From assembly GCA_030950765.1 (NCBI GenBank), contig JAUZQX010000142.1, positions 1 through 7,541 of the forward strand: DNA of 7,541 bases, in the 5' to 3' direction. Positions 1 to 7,350 of this stretch are shown here, piece after piece (position 1 is the first letter of the stretch; every line of letters starts with the position of its first letter). Below the pieces are notes generated by a model. The model ran no database searches, was not told the DNA's origin, and was given only the letters and a program-made list of their open reading frames with translations. Source of the stretch: Ghiorsea sp. GTDB taxonomy: Bacteria; Pseudomonadota; Zetaproteobacteria; Mariprofundales; Mariprofundaceae. A program made the position numbers and the translations under genes.

Positions 1-951
1 AAAGGTGAGTTGACCAGTGTACTTAAAGGTGTGGGCAAGTTACCGCCTGCTGATAGACCTATCATTGGTCAATTTGTTAATGCGACGAAAAGTGTGCTTG
101 CGGAAGCTTTGGACAAAGCGGAAGCCTTATTATCTGTTAAAGAAAAAGAAGCGCGTATTCAAGCGGAACGTATTGATATTACGCTTGCGGGACGCACGAC
201 TTCGCAGGGCGTAGTTCATCCTGTACAGCAAGGTCTGAATGAAATGACGGCTATTTTTGCGCAAATGGGTTTTTCGGTGGCAGAAGGTCCTGAAATTGAA
301 GATGAATTTCACAATTTTGATGCTTTAAATATTCCCGCAGAACATCCTGCGCGCGCTATGCATGACACCTTCTTTTTTAATGCTGAAGGTGATGCCGATG
401 CTAAGTTATTAAGAACACATACATCACCCGTGCAAATTCGTGCCATGCAAGCTTGTGTGGATGCTGGTGGTGAGCCTCCACTTGCTGTGGTGGCCGCGGG
501 GCGTGTTTACCGTTGTGATTATGATGTGACGCATTCACCCATGTTTCACCAGGTTGAAGTGTTTAAAGTTGATAAAGATGTATCTCTGGCGCATCTCAAA
601 GGTGTGTTGCAACATTTCTTGACGGCATACTTTGAAAAGGATGTGCCGATTCGTTTGCGCCCGCATTATTTCCCATTTACAGAACCTTCTGCGGAAGTGG
701 ATATTGGTTGTGTATTTTGTAATCACAAAGGTTGCCGTATTTGTAAGGGCAGCGGTTGGATTGAAGTATTGGGCAGCGGCATGATTCACCCTAATGTGCT
801 CAAAGCTGTGGGTCTTGATAGCAGTATATATTCTGGGTTTGCCTTTGGTTTGGGCGTGGAGCGTTTGGTGATGCTAAAACATGGTATTCCTGATTTGCGA
901 TTATTCTTTGAAAACGATGTGCGATTCTTACGCAGAATGGGGGCTAAGTAG
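1..951 (+). CDS. pheS: Phenylalanine--tRNA ligase alpha subunit, 5'-truncated by window edge
   Basis: This is the catalytic alpha subunit of cytoplasmic PheRS, an alpha2-beta2 class II enzyme that charges tRNA-Phe. The frame is open from base 1 and reads KGELTSVLKGVGKLP, the conserved N-terminal coiled-coil region, so the TTG at 10-12 is an internal leucine codon and not the start. Roughly 20-30 N-terminal residues lie upstream. Numbering codons from base 1, class II motif 1 (GPEIEDEFHNFDALN) is at about 96-110, motif 2 (GRVYRCD ... FHQVE) at about 167-186, and motif 3 (GFAFGLGVERL) at about 279-289. All three are intact. Unlike E. coli PheS, it carries a Cys-x2-Cys-x4-Cys-x2-Cys cluster (C237, C240, C245, C248) just before the conserved EVLGSGMIHPNV stretch. 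This looks like a structural zinc site known in many bacterial PheS. The TAG stop is followed at once by pheT, as expected for a pheST operon. Identification is secure. Confidence 0.97.
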   Translation, partial: KGELTSVLKGVGKLPPADRPIIGQFVNATKSVLAEALDKAEALLSVKEKEARIQAERIDITLAGRTTSQGVVHPVQQGLNEMTAIFAQMGFSVAEGPEIEDEFHNFDALNIPAEHPARAMHDTFFFNAEGDADAKLLRTHTSPVQIRAMQACVDAGGEPPLAVVAAGRVYRCDYDVTHSPMFHQVEVFKVDKDVSLAHLKGVLQHFLTAYFEKDVPIRLRPHYFPFTEPSAEVDIGCVFCNHKGCRICKGSGWIEVLGSGMIHPNVLKAVGLDSSIYSGFAFGLGVERLVMLKHGIPDLRLFFENDVRFLRRMGAK

Positions 952-3309
952 ATGAAGATTCCATTTTCTTGGTTAAAAGAACACTGCCCGATTGAAAAAG
1001 CACCGCAGGATGTTGCCGATGACTTGGTGCGTTTGGGTCATGAAGTTGAAGGCATCGAAGCACCGCGCGCTGGTGTGAAAGGTGTGCGTGTTGGGCATAT
1101 TGTGGAGATGAAACCACACCCTGACGCGGATAAGTTGAAATTACTTAAAATTGATTTGGGCGACGTTGAACATCTTGCCATTGTGTGTGGTGCAACCAAT
1201 ATGGTGGAAGGTGATAAAGTACCAGTTGCCACTGTAGGCACGAGCTTACCCAATGGTTTGAAGATTAAAAAAGGAAAAATTCGTGGTGAAGTCAGCTTTG
1301 GCATGTGCTGCTCTGAAGCAGAGCTTGGGTTGGCTGAAGATGCAGATGGCTTGCTGATTTTACCGAATGATGCACCTGTTGGCGAAGAAGTCGGTGAATA
1401 CCTCGAGCTTGAAGAAGCGGTATTGGACTTGGATATTACACCCAACCGTGGTGATTGCATGAGCTTGCGAGGTATAGCGCGTGATTTGGCAGCAGATTAT
1501 GGGCTGCCGCTGATTGAGCCTGGTGATGAAGTGGTGACAACCGATGTTAGCGTGGCTGCGCCGATTGTTGCGGTTACAGCGAGTGAAGATTGTCCGCTTT
1601 ATACTGCCTGCCGTATTGAAGGGGTGAAAGTGATTGATTCGCCTGAGTGGTTGCAAACACGTTTGATTGCAGCGGGTTTACGCCCGGTAAATGGCGTGGT
1701 GGATGTGATTAACTATAGCATGTTGGACTTGGGGCAACCCATGCATGCTTTTGATGCGGATACACTGGATGGCAACATCACGGTTCGTCTAGCCAAAGCA
1801 GGTGAAACATTTACCTCTTTGGAAGGCAAAGAAGTGAGCCTTCAAGCTGAAGACCTTGTGATTGCTGATGACAACGATGTGATTGCTTTGGCGGGCATTA
1901 TGGGCTCAGAACCTACGGGCGTGAGTGAAAAAACCAGCAATATCATTTTGGAATCGGCAGCATTTAGACCTGCGCGCATTAGTATTACGCGGCGCACTTG
2001 CGGTTTGGTATCGGATTCATCCATGCGTTTTGAGCGGGGCGTTGATCCAGCTATGATTGCGGTTGCCATGGATCAAGTAACGCAAATGATTGTGGGTTTG
2101 TTTGGCGGTAAAGTCAGTGCTACCACAGTTGTAGGTGAAACCAATCGTTTAATTAAAGACATGCAAATCAATGTGAATATGCAGCGTATTGAATCACGTC
2201 TTGGCATTGAAGTACCAACGTCTGCGGAGGCAGTGCTTGAGCGCATGGGTTTTGGCATTGAACATGATGGGGACACTTTAAACTTTAGTGTACCTAGCCA
2301 TAGACCTGATGTGCGTTTGCCAGAAGATATTTCTGAAGAGTATGCGCGGGTTATTGGTTTTGACAATATTCCTGCCGTGATGCCACCGTTGACCAATATT
2401 CAACCCAACAAGGTGGATACAGGTATAACGGATGCGGTACGTTTGGGTTTCGTTCAAGTGATTAACTATGCCTTTATATCGGCTGAAGAGCAGCGTTTGT
2501 TTGTGCCTGCCGACGATAAAGATTTGGTGCTCCCCAATCCAATTTCAGAAGCCATGAGTGTGATGCGTCGCTCGATGTTCCCAAGTTTATTGAATACGGC
2601 GAAATACAATATGAATCGTCAGCAAACAGGAGTGGCATTGGTTGAGCAAGGTCGGGTATATGAAGGTAATATGACCGAGCATACTGAAACCAATATGTTG
2701 GCATGGTTGATGACGGGTGATGTGCAGCAAGACACTTGGTATGCAAAGTCTCGCAAAGTCGATTTCTTTGACTTGAAAGGTGCGATTGAATCATGGTTAC
2801 AAGGTCGTGGTTTAACGGCACGTTTTATGGCAGATGACAATGTTTTAGGCTTGCAAGCTGGGCAAGCAGCCAAGATTTTTATTGGTAAATCCGTAGCAGG
2901 TTATATTGGTAAAGTGGATGGTGACTTGGCGGATGGTTTTGATTTATCCGATGATGTGTTTGTGGCATCCATCAATTTGGATGTATTACACGCGGGTAAA
3001 AAAGCTAAATTCCAGCCGATTCCAGAGTTTCCATCGATTGAACGGGATTTGGTATTTTTGTTTGATAAGGGAGTCACTTCGGATGCCATTCTACAAACTG
3101 TACGCAAAGCTTGCGGGCAGCAGTCGGTTGATGCCTCTATTTTTGACTTGTATGAGGGCAAAGGTGTGCCTGAAGGTAAGGTAAGTTTGGGCATTCGTTT
3201 TGTATTGCAAGACGCCAAACGTACACTGACACAAGAGGATTCAGACAAGGTGATGCAGGCAGTAATTGATGTAATGGCAACGAAGTTTAAGGCAGAACTT
3301 CGCGGATAA
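952..3309 (+). CDS. pheT: Phenylalanine--tRNA ligase beta subunit
   Basis: This is the 785-residue beta subunit of PheRS, a normal length for the bacterial family (about 790-800). It binds tRNA and edits mischarged Tyr-tRNA-Phe. Domains in order: the N-terminal B1 part (MKIPFSWLKEH), the EMAP/OB-fold tRNA-binding domain (about 40-148, with HPDADKL and GMCCSEAELGL), a linker with TPNRGDCMSLRGIARD (163-178), and the B3/B4 editing domain (about 210-365). The editing pocket motifs GQPMHAFD (261-268), AGIMGSE (314-320), ESAAF (334-338) and RFERGVDP (359-366) are present. The B5 domain includes RPDVRLPEDISEE (451-463), whose acidic residues belong to the usual metal-binding stretch. The catalytic-like core follows, then the C-terminal FDX-ACB anticodon-binding domain (about 692-785, starting near FPSIERDLVF). 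The ATG directly follows the pheS TAG. A G-run at 939-943 gives a modest ribosome site, so translation is probably coupled to pheS. A terminator follows the stop. Confidence 0.98.
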   Translation: MKIPFSWLKEHCPIEKAPQDVADDLVRLGHEVEGIEAPRAGVKGVRVGHIVEMKPHPDADKLKLLKIDLGDVEHLAIVCGATNMVEGDKVPVATVGTSLPNGLKIKKGKIRGEVSFGMCCSEAELGLAEDADGLLILPNDAPVGEEVGEYLELEEAVLDLDITPNRGDCMSLRGIARDLAADYGLPLIEPGDEVVTTDVSVAAPIVAVTASEDCPLYTACRIEGVKVIDSPEWLQTRLIAAGLRPVNGVVDVINYSMLDLGQPMHAFDADTLDGNITVRLAKAGETFTSLEGKEVSLQAEDLVIADDNDVIALAGIMGSEPTGVSEKTSNIILESAAFRPARISITRRTCGLVSDSSMRFERGVDPAMIAVAMDQVTQMIVGLFGGKVSATTVVGETNRLIKDMQINVNMQRIESRLGIEVPTSAEAVLERMGFGIEHDGDTLNFSVPSHRPDVRLPEDISEEYARVIGFDNIPAVMPPLTNIQPNKVDTGITDAVRLGFVQVINYAFISAEEQRLFVPADDKDLVLPNPISEAMSVMRRSMFPSLLNTAKYNMNRQQTGVALVEQGRVYEGNMTEHTETNMLAWLMTGDVQQDTWYAKSRKVDFFDLKGAIESWLQGRGLTARFMADDNVLGLQAGQAAKIFIGKSVAGYIGKVDGDLADGFDLSDDVFVASINLDVLHAGKKAKFQPIPEFPSIERDLVFLFDKGVTSDAILQTVRKACGQQSVDASIFDLYEGKGVPEGKVSLGIRFVLQDAKRTLTQEDSDKVMQAVIDVMATKFKAELRG

Positions 3310-3324
3310 CACCCTCTTAGAAAT

Positions 3325-3362
3325 AAAAAAGTCAGGCTGTCTTCGTTGGGTCTGACTTTTTT
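3325..3362 (+). terminator. Intrinsic terminator of the pheST operon
   Basis: The 11-base arm AAAAAAGTCAG (3325-3335) pairs perfectly with CTGACTTTTTT (3352-3362). The stem can extend inward through G-U, C-G and U-G pairs (3336-3338 with 3349-3351), leaving a loop of about 10 nt containing CUUCG-like sequence. It begins 15 bases after the pheT stop and ends in a run of six T. Because the other arm starts with six A, it also has the form of a bidirectional terminator, although no convergent gene is seen. It separates pheST from the downstream tetR operon. Confidence 0.9.
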
Positions 3363-3365
3363 AGC

Positions 3366-3411
3366 TTGACAAAATGAACGACGTTCACTTTACCCGCCCT
3401 TGTGATATGAA
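3366..3411 (+). promoter_or_regulatory. Candidate sigma-70 promoter(s) for tetR-aas-lplT
   Basis: Two overlapping readings are possible. In the first, a perfect -35 box TTGACA (3366-3371) lies three bases past the terminator, but at 17 bp spacing the -10 is poor (TTTACC, 3389-3394, 3 of 6 matches). In the second, TTCACT (3384-3389, 4 of 6) and TATGAA (3406-3411, 4 of 6) are spaced by 16 bp, with an upstream TG at 3403-3404 making an extended -10. The second would start transcription about 18 bases before the tetR ATG. In either case the palindromes at 3375-3387 and 3408-3420 overlap or flank the elements, which suits repression. I cannot tell from sequence which promoter is used. Confidence 0.6.
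3375..3387. promoter_or_regulatory. Operator 1, 13-bp palindrome (probable TetR site)
   Basis: TGAACGACGTTCA is a perfect inverted repeat: six-base arms TGAACG/CGTTCA around a single central A at 3381. After one mismatch, the symmetry resumes with AAA (3371-3373) against TTT (3389-3391), giving a roughly 21-bp dyad. Its core matches the second palindrome downstream, and both continue with CTT on the right. The size, symmetry and location upstream of a tetR-family gene fit a TetR dimer site. The assignment to this TetR is inferred from proximity. Confidence 0.78.
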
Positions 3412-3420
3412 CACTGTTCA
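3408..3420. promoter_or_regulatory. Operator 2, 13-bp palindrome (probable TetR site)
   Basis: TGAACACTGTTCA is a perfect inverted repeat: six-base arms TGAACA/TGTTCA around a central C at 3414. It differs from the first palindrome only in the three central positions and shares the right-hand extension GTTCACTT (3416-3423 against 3383-3390). Centre-to-centre distance is 33 bp, about three helical turns, so two dimers would sit on the same face of the DNA. It overlaps the extended -10 candidate and ends five bases before the tetR ribosome-binding site. Confidence 0.78.
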
Positions 3421-3435
3421 CTTCAGGAGATCATC

Positions 3436-4032
3436 ATGGCAAGAGGAAAACATACGCGAGAAGAAATTAGGCATCTGGCAATTGATGTTGCTGAACAATG
3501 TATTGTTGAGCATGGTATGCAGGGTATGAATGCAAGGCATATTGCCAAAGAAATGGGTTATGCCGTGGGTACATTGTACCAAGTATTTAAGAGCATGGAT
3601 TTACTTATTTTTGAAGTAAATGTGCGTTCATTACTGGCTTTGGAGAAAAATTTAGGCGCTGCGGTGCAGGATGCAGCACACTGTCATGCGGCGATTGAAG
3701 CCATGGTGATGCGTTATGTTGATTACGCATTGCAAGAAACAAATCGTTGGCAGACTTTGTTTGAACACCGCTTACCCGATGATGTAGCGCTGCCCGAAAT
3801 ATACCAAAAACATAGGGCACAATTGTTTAGTCTGCTTGAAGAACAGTTGAAATGCGCCTATCCTAAAAAGTTCGACAAAGATATTGCTTTAGAGGCGAGG
3901 GCATTATGGGCGGGTGTACATGGGGTTTGTACCCTAACATTGCTGAACAAATTGGATGATGATGGTTTAAATATCAAAGATATTGTGCAAACTTTATTGG
4001 TTCGTTTTAACACTGTGGGAGGTGATGCATGA
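3436..4032 (+). CDS. TetR-family transcriptional regulator with WHG-type C-terminal domain
   Basis: This is a 198-residue one-component regulator, typical of TetR in length. The N-terminal DNA-binding domain spans about 6-55, with the helix-turn-helix in MNARHIAKEMGYAVGTLYQVF (31-51): the residues AVGTLYQVFKS are the family's recognition-helix signature. The rest is helical ligand-binding and dimerisation sequence. LWAGVHGV (157-164) has the W-x3-HG pattern of the WHG (TetR_C_33) C-terminal domain. The ATG at 3436 is supported by AGGAG at 3425-3429, six bases upstream. The stop overlaps the aas start (ATGA), so the two are co-translated. The two palindromes in the 5' region suggest that it represses its own operon. 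The effector cannot be read from the sequence. A fatty acyl derivative or lysophospholipid is a reasonable guess from the neighbours, but only a guess. Confidence 0.93.
   Translation: MARGKHTREEIRHLAIDVAEQCIVEHGMQGMNARHIAKEMGYAVGTLYQVFKSMDLLIFEVNVRSLLALEKNLGAAVQDAAHCHAAIEAMVMRYVDYALQETNRWQTLFEHRLPDDVALPEIYQKHRAQLFSLLEEQLKCAYPKKFDKDIALEARALWAGVHGVCTLTLLNKLDDDGLNIKDIVQTLLVRFNTVGGDA
4018..4022 (+). promoter_or_regulatory. Strong ribosome-binding site fixing the aas start
   Basis: GGAGG lies inside the end of tetR, within the near-consensus stretch GGAGGTGA (4018-4025). It is six bases before the ATG at 4029, whose ATGA overlaps the tetR stop. This decides the aas start in favour of 4029 over the internal ATG at 4041, although the latter aligns better with the N-terminus of E. 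coli Aas as I recall it. Confidence 0.75.
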
Positions 4033-6188
4033 GAGTATTAATGTTTTTTACGAAGGTGTTGTTAAAGCTGGTCTTTAAAGTAAAAGTGACAGGTTTAGAG
4101 CACCTCAAAGACCTTGATGCGCGAGTCTTGATTGTGGCAAACCACACTTCATTCTTGGATGGCATTTTACTAACGCTGTTTTTACCCATCAAGGTAAGTT
4201 TTGCTATTCATGGGCAGTATTATAACAAATGGTATATGCGCCCCGTTAAGCGGGTTGTATCGTTGTTTGCCATTGATCATAGCGACCCGATGGCGATGAA
4301 AAGTTTGATTCAGCATGTGAAAGAAGGGCACAGAGTTGTGGTATTTCCAGAAGGCAGAATTACCTCTACAGGTTCATTGATGAAAGTATACCCAGGCTCT
4401 GGCATGGTGGCGGACAAAGCGGATGCAACGATTCTACCTGTGCGTATTCAAGGAGCGCAGTATTCGCATTTTTCTCGCATGGGTGGTCAAGCCAAGCTGC
4501 GTTGGTTTCCGCAAATTTCATTGACCATTTTACCACCCACTAAAATGGAGTTTCCTGATGAAATCCGCAGCCGTGAGCGCAGGCACAAAGCGGGCGAGAT
4601 GCTTGCAGATATTATGCGGGACATGGTGTTTCATTCATCCAACTACCAACAGCGTTTATGGGACAGCTTGCTTGATGCGGCTGTGATTCATGGTAAAAAA
4701 CATGAAGTAATTGAAGATTTGGAGCGCGCACCACTTAACTATGGTGACATTTTCACGCGCAGTATGATTTTACAACAGCTTCTCCCCAAAACATTACAAA
4801 AAGGTGAACATGTGGGCTTGATGTTGCCCAATGCCAACGGTTGTTTTTTAACCTTTTTTGCTATGCATGCACGAGGATTAATTCCTGCGATGTTGAACTT
4901 TTCAGCTGGTGAGAAGGCTGTGCTTGCAGCACTGGAAACTGCCAGTGTGAGCACAGTTATTACATCGAAGAAATTTATTGAATTGGCAGAGTTGGGTGAA
5001 CTTATCGCAGCGATTGCAACCAAAGCTGAAGTTGTTTACTTGGAAGACTTGAAAGAAAATCTGAACATAGTCCATAAGTTGAAAGGGTTGGTGATGGCGA
5101 AGTTTCCCAATATTGGTATTCGCAGGCTGATTAAACACGTTAAAGCTGATGATGCGGCAGTGGTATTGTTTACATCTGGTTCAGAAGGTATGCCTAAGGG
5201 CGTGGTGCTTTCACATCAAAATATCTTGGCGAATGTGGAACAAGTGCGGGCGAGCATTTCATTCAATGAAAATGATGTGTGTTTGAATGCGCTGCCTATG
5301 TTTCACTCTTTCGGGCTGACAGCAGGCACCATGTTGACTACTTTAAATGGCATCAAAACGTTCTTTTACCCTTCACCACTGCACTATCGGGTGATTCCCG
5401 AAATGGCTTATGATGTGAATGCGACGATTCTGTTTGGCACCAACGTCTTTTTAGCGGCTTATGCTAAATATGCACATCCTTATGACTTTTACACCATGAA
5501 ATATGCAGTGGCAGGTGCAGAAAAGTTGCAGCAAGAAACACGGGATATGTGGATGGAGAAGTTTGGTGTGCGCATCCTTGAGGGTTATGGTGCAACTGAA
5601 ACCAGCCCGATTTTATCTGTGAATACACCCATGCACTTCAAACTTGGCACAGTGGGAAGATTCATGCCAGGCATCCATTACCGCTTGGAACATGTGCCGG
5701 GTATCCCCAAGGGTGGTCGTTTATTTGTGCAAGCACCCAATGTGATGAAAGGTTATTTGCTGCATGATAACCCCAGTGAAATTCAGCCACCTGAAGAGGG
5801 TTGGTATGATACGGGTGATATTGTAGAAGTGGATGATGAAGGTTTTGTGCATATTCAAGGTAGAGCCAAACGATTTGCCAAAATTGCTGGTGAAATGATT
5901 TCACTCACAGCTGTGGAAGAGATTTGCAAACATTGTTGGCCAGAGCATGAACATGTGGCATTGGCGTTTCCAGATGCGGGTAAGGGTGAAAAACTGGTGT
6001 TGATGAGCACCTTAGAATCGTCTAGTCGCAAAGACTTGGTTGAATATGTCAAAGCCAACGGTATTCACGAGCTGAATGTGCCAAAAACATACCTTTATGT
6101 TTCTGAAATTCCATTATTAGGTACAGGCAAAATCCATTATGTCGCAGCGCAAGCTTTGGCGGAGAAGATGTTGGCAGACAATGAATAA
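4029..6188 (+). CDS. aas: Bifunctional 2-acylglycerophosphoethanolamine acyltransferase / acyl-ACP synthetase
   Basis: This 719-residue inner-membrane enzyme, cytoplasmic face, re-acylates lysophospholipids such as 2-acyl-GPE and activates free fatty acids onto acyl carrier protein using ATP. E. coli Aas is, from memory, the same length and has many identical blocks. The N-terminal PlsC-type acyltransferase domain (about 10-200) has the catalytic NHTSFLD (H39-x4-D44) and FPEGR (106-110, with the following ITSTGSLMK). The C-terminal adenylate-forming domain has the P-loop FTSGSEGMPKG (381-391), FHSFGLT (425-431), EGYGATE (518-524), GWYDTGD (591-597), the hinge-region GRAKRFAKIAGEM (611-623), and the catalytic lysine in GTGK (K701). 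The hydrophobic N-terminus (about 4-18) may help membrane attachment. No key residue is missing, so both activities should be intact. The start is set by a strong ribosome site and the ATGA overlap with tetR. The stop overlaps lplT by 8 bases. Its co-occurrence with lplT supports a lysophospholipid-repair role over a generic acyl-CoA ligase. Confidence 0.96.
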   Translation: MRVLMFFTKVLLKLVFKVKVTGLEHLKDLDARVLIVANHTSFLDGILLTLFLPIKVSFAIHGQYYNKWYMRPVKRVVSLFAIDHSDPMAMKSLIQHVKEGHRVVVFPEGRITSTGSLMKVYPGSGMVADKADATILPVRIQGAQYSHFSRMGGQAKLRWFPQISLTILPPTKMEFPDEIRSRERRHKAGEMLADIMRDMVFHSSNYQQRLWDSLLDAAVIHGKKHEVIEDLERAPLNYGDIFTRSMILQQLLPKTLQKGEHVGLMLPNANGCFLTFFAMHARGLIPAMLNFSAGEKAVLAALETASVSTVITSKKFIELAELGELIAAIATKAEVVYLEDLKENLNIVHKLKGLVMAKFPNIGIRRLIKHVKADDAAVVLFTSGSEGMPKGVVLSHQNILANVEQVRASISFNENDVCLNALPMFHSFGLTAGTMLTTLNGIKTFFYPSPLHYRVIPEMAYDVNATILFGTNVFLAAYAKYAHPYDFYTMKYAVAGAEKLQQETRDMWMEKFGVRILEGYGATETSPILSVNTPMHFKLGTVGRFMPGIHYRLEHVPGIPKGGRLFVQAPNVMKGYLLHDNPSEIQPPEEGWYDTGDIVEVDDEGFVHIQGRAKRFAKIAGEMISLTAVEEICKHCWPEHEHVALAFPDAGKGEKLVLMSTLESSSRKDLVEYVKANGIHELNVPKTYLYVSEIPLLGTGKIHYVAAQALAEKMLADNE

Positions 6189-7341
6189 AGATATTCGCAA
6201 GCTGTTGGCTGCCCAGTTCCTCACGGCAATGGCAGACAATGCAATGTTGTTTGTGGCAGTTGCCATGGTGATGCAAGGCGCACTGCAAGGTGATTGGTAT
6301 GTGCCCGCGCTTCAAGGTTGTTTTCTGGTGGCTTTTGTGGTGTTAGCGCCTTGGGTAGGCACATTTGCAGATACCCATTCCAAACCCAAAGTTTTGATGT
6401 TAGCCAATGTGATTAAAGGTGTGGGTGCGTTGATGCTCTTGTTGGGCATGGAGCCTTTAATTGCTTATGCTGTTGTAGGTATAGGGGCTGCAACATATAG
6501 CCCAGCCAAATATGGTATTTTACCTGAGCTTGTCGATAATGATGATGATTTAATGAAGGGCAATGGCTGGGTAGAAGGCAGCACTATTGTCGCGATTTTA
6601 GTGGGGACTGTGGTTGGTGCCAAGATTGCCGACTACTCCATTCATACTGCACTTCTTTTTGTGTTAAGTTTATACACAGTCTCGGCTGTGGTGGCGCTGT
6701 TGATGTCCAAGCTTCCCGCAGCGCATGTTAAAGAAGCTAAAGGTGCACTGGGTAGTTTTAAGCTAACAGTGGTCACCTTGCTTTCTAACCCTAGGGCGCG
6801 TTTTTCTACCTTGGGGGTCAGTTTATTTTGGGCATCGGCAGTATCATTGCGCCTGATTATTATCGCATGGGCTCCTGTGGTGTTGTTATTATCCACCACC
6901 GAAGATATTTCTTTGTTGTCACTGTTTATTGCTTTGGGTATTGCTTGTGGTGCGCTGTTGGCACCTCGCTTGATACCCATGCATCATTTGCGGCGAGTGC
7001 GTTTTGCTGCTTATGCTCTGGGTTTGAGCATTTTGGCTTTGATGCTGGTGGATGATATTAATGTGGCGCGTGCGTTGTTGTTTGTTGCAGGTTTGTGTGG
7101 TGGTTTGTTTGTTGTGCCTGTGAATGCCGTATTGCAAGATATTGGGCATAAATCGGTGGGCAGTGGGCATGCCGTTGCAGTGCAACATTTCTTTGAAAAT
7201 GCGGCGATGTTGACGGCAACGGCTGTGTATACTTTTGCGGTGAGTATAGGGGTTGCTGCAACCACATCCATGATGGTGCTGGGTGGGTTTATTTTACTGG
7301 CAACAACCATCATTGCGGCAAAACTACCTGAAAATACATAG
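6181..7341 (+). CDS. lplT: Lysophospholipid transporter (MFS family)
   Basis: This 386-residue polytopic inner-membrane protein is predicted to move lysophospholipids from the outer to the inner leaflet, where Aas re-acylates them. It shows the LplT signatures QFLTAMADNAML (12-23), GTFADT (60-65), YSPAKYGIL (106-114), NGWVEGSTI (128-136), FVVPVNAVLQ (310-319) and KSVGSGHAVAVQ (324-335). By eye there are about 10-12 hydrophobic helices, with a basic or charged loop near 175-193. Length is close to E. coli LplT (about 397). I chose the ATG at 6181, which overlaps the aas stop (ATGAATAA). The in-frame ATG at 6139 would add only a basic 14-residue stretch (MSQRKLWRRRCWQT) unlike the family. The ribosome site is weak (GGAG at 6161-6164, 16 bases away), so translation is probably coupled to aas. 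In E. coli, as I recall, the order is lplT then aas. Here it is reversed. Confidence 0.94.
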   Translation: MNKDIRKLLAAQFLTAMADNAMLFVAVAMVMQGALQGDWYVPALQGCFLVAFVVLAPWVGTFADTHSKPKVLMLANVIKGVGALMLLLGMEPLIAYAVVGIGAATYSPAKYGILPELVDNDDDLMKGNGWVEGSTIVAILVGTVVGAKIADYSIHTALLFVLSLYTVSAVVALLMSKLPAAHVKEAKGALGSFKLTVVTLLSNPRARFSTLGVSLFWASAVSLRLIIIAWAPVVLLLSTTEDISLLSLFIALGIACGALLAPRLIPMHHLRRVRFAAYALGLSILALMLVDDINVARALLFVAGLCGGLFVVPVNAVLQDIGHKSVGSGHAVAVQHFFENAAMLTATAVYTFAVSIGVAATTSMMVLGGFILLATTIIAAKLPENT

Positions 7342-7350
7342 GTTTGGATA

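Noticed and set aside
10..12. TTG as the pheS start
   Set aside because: The frame is open to base 1 and the preceding codons (KGE) continue the conserved PheS N-terminal region KGELTSVLKG, so this is an internal leucine.
2474..2821. Reverse-strand open frame of 115 residues inside pheT (and similar ones at 1038-1460, 2901-3248, 7011-7385)
   Set aside because: They lie antisense to conserved coding sequence, have low-complexity or Ser/His-rich translations with no recognisable domain, and have no convincing ribosome site.
2906..3184. Forward +2-frame open frame of 92 residues within pheT
   Set aside because: It overlaps the conserved FDX-ACB region of pheT, which is intact in its own frame, so there is no sign of a frameshift or a second gene.
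6139..6180. Upstream in-frame ATG for lplT
   Set aside because: It would add a basic segment of 14 residues unlike the family N-terminus and a 50-base overlap with aas. The ATG at 6181 gives the usual short cytoplasmic lead before QFLTAMADN.
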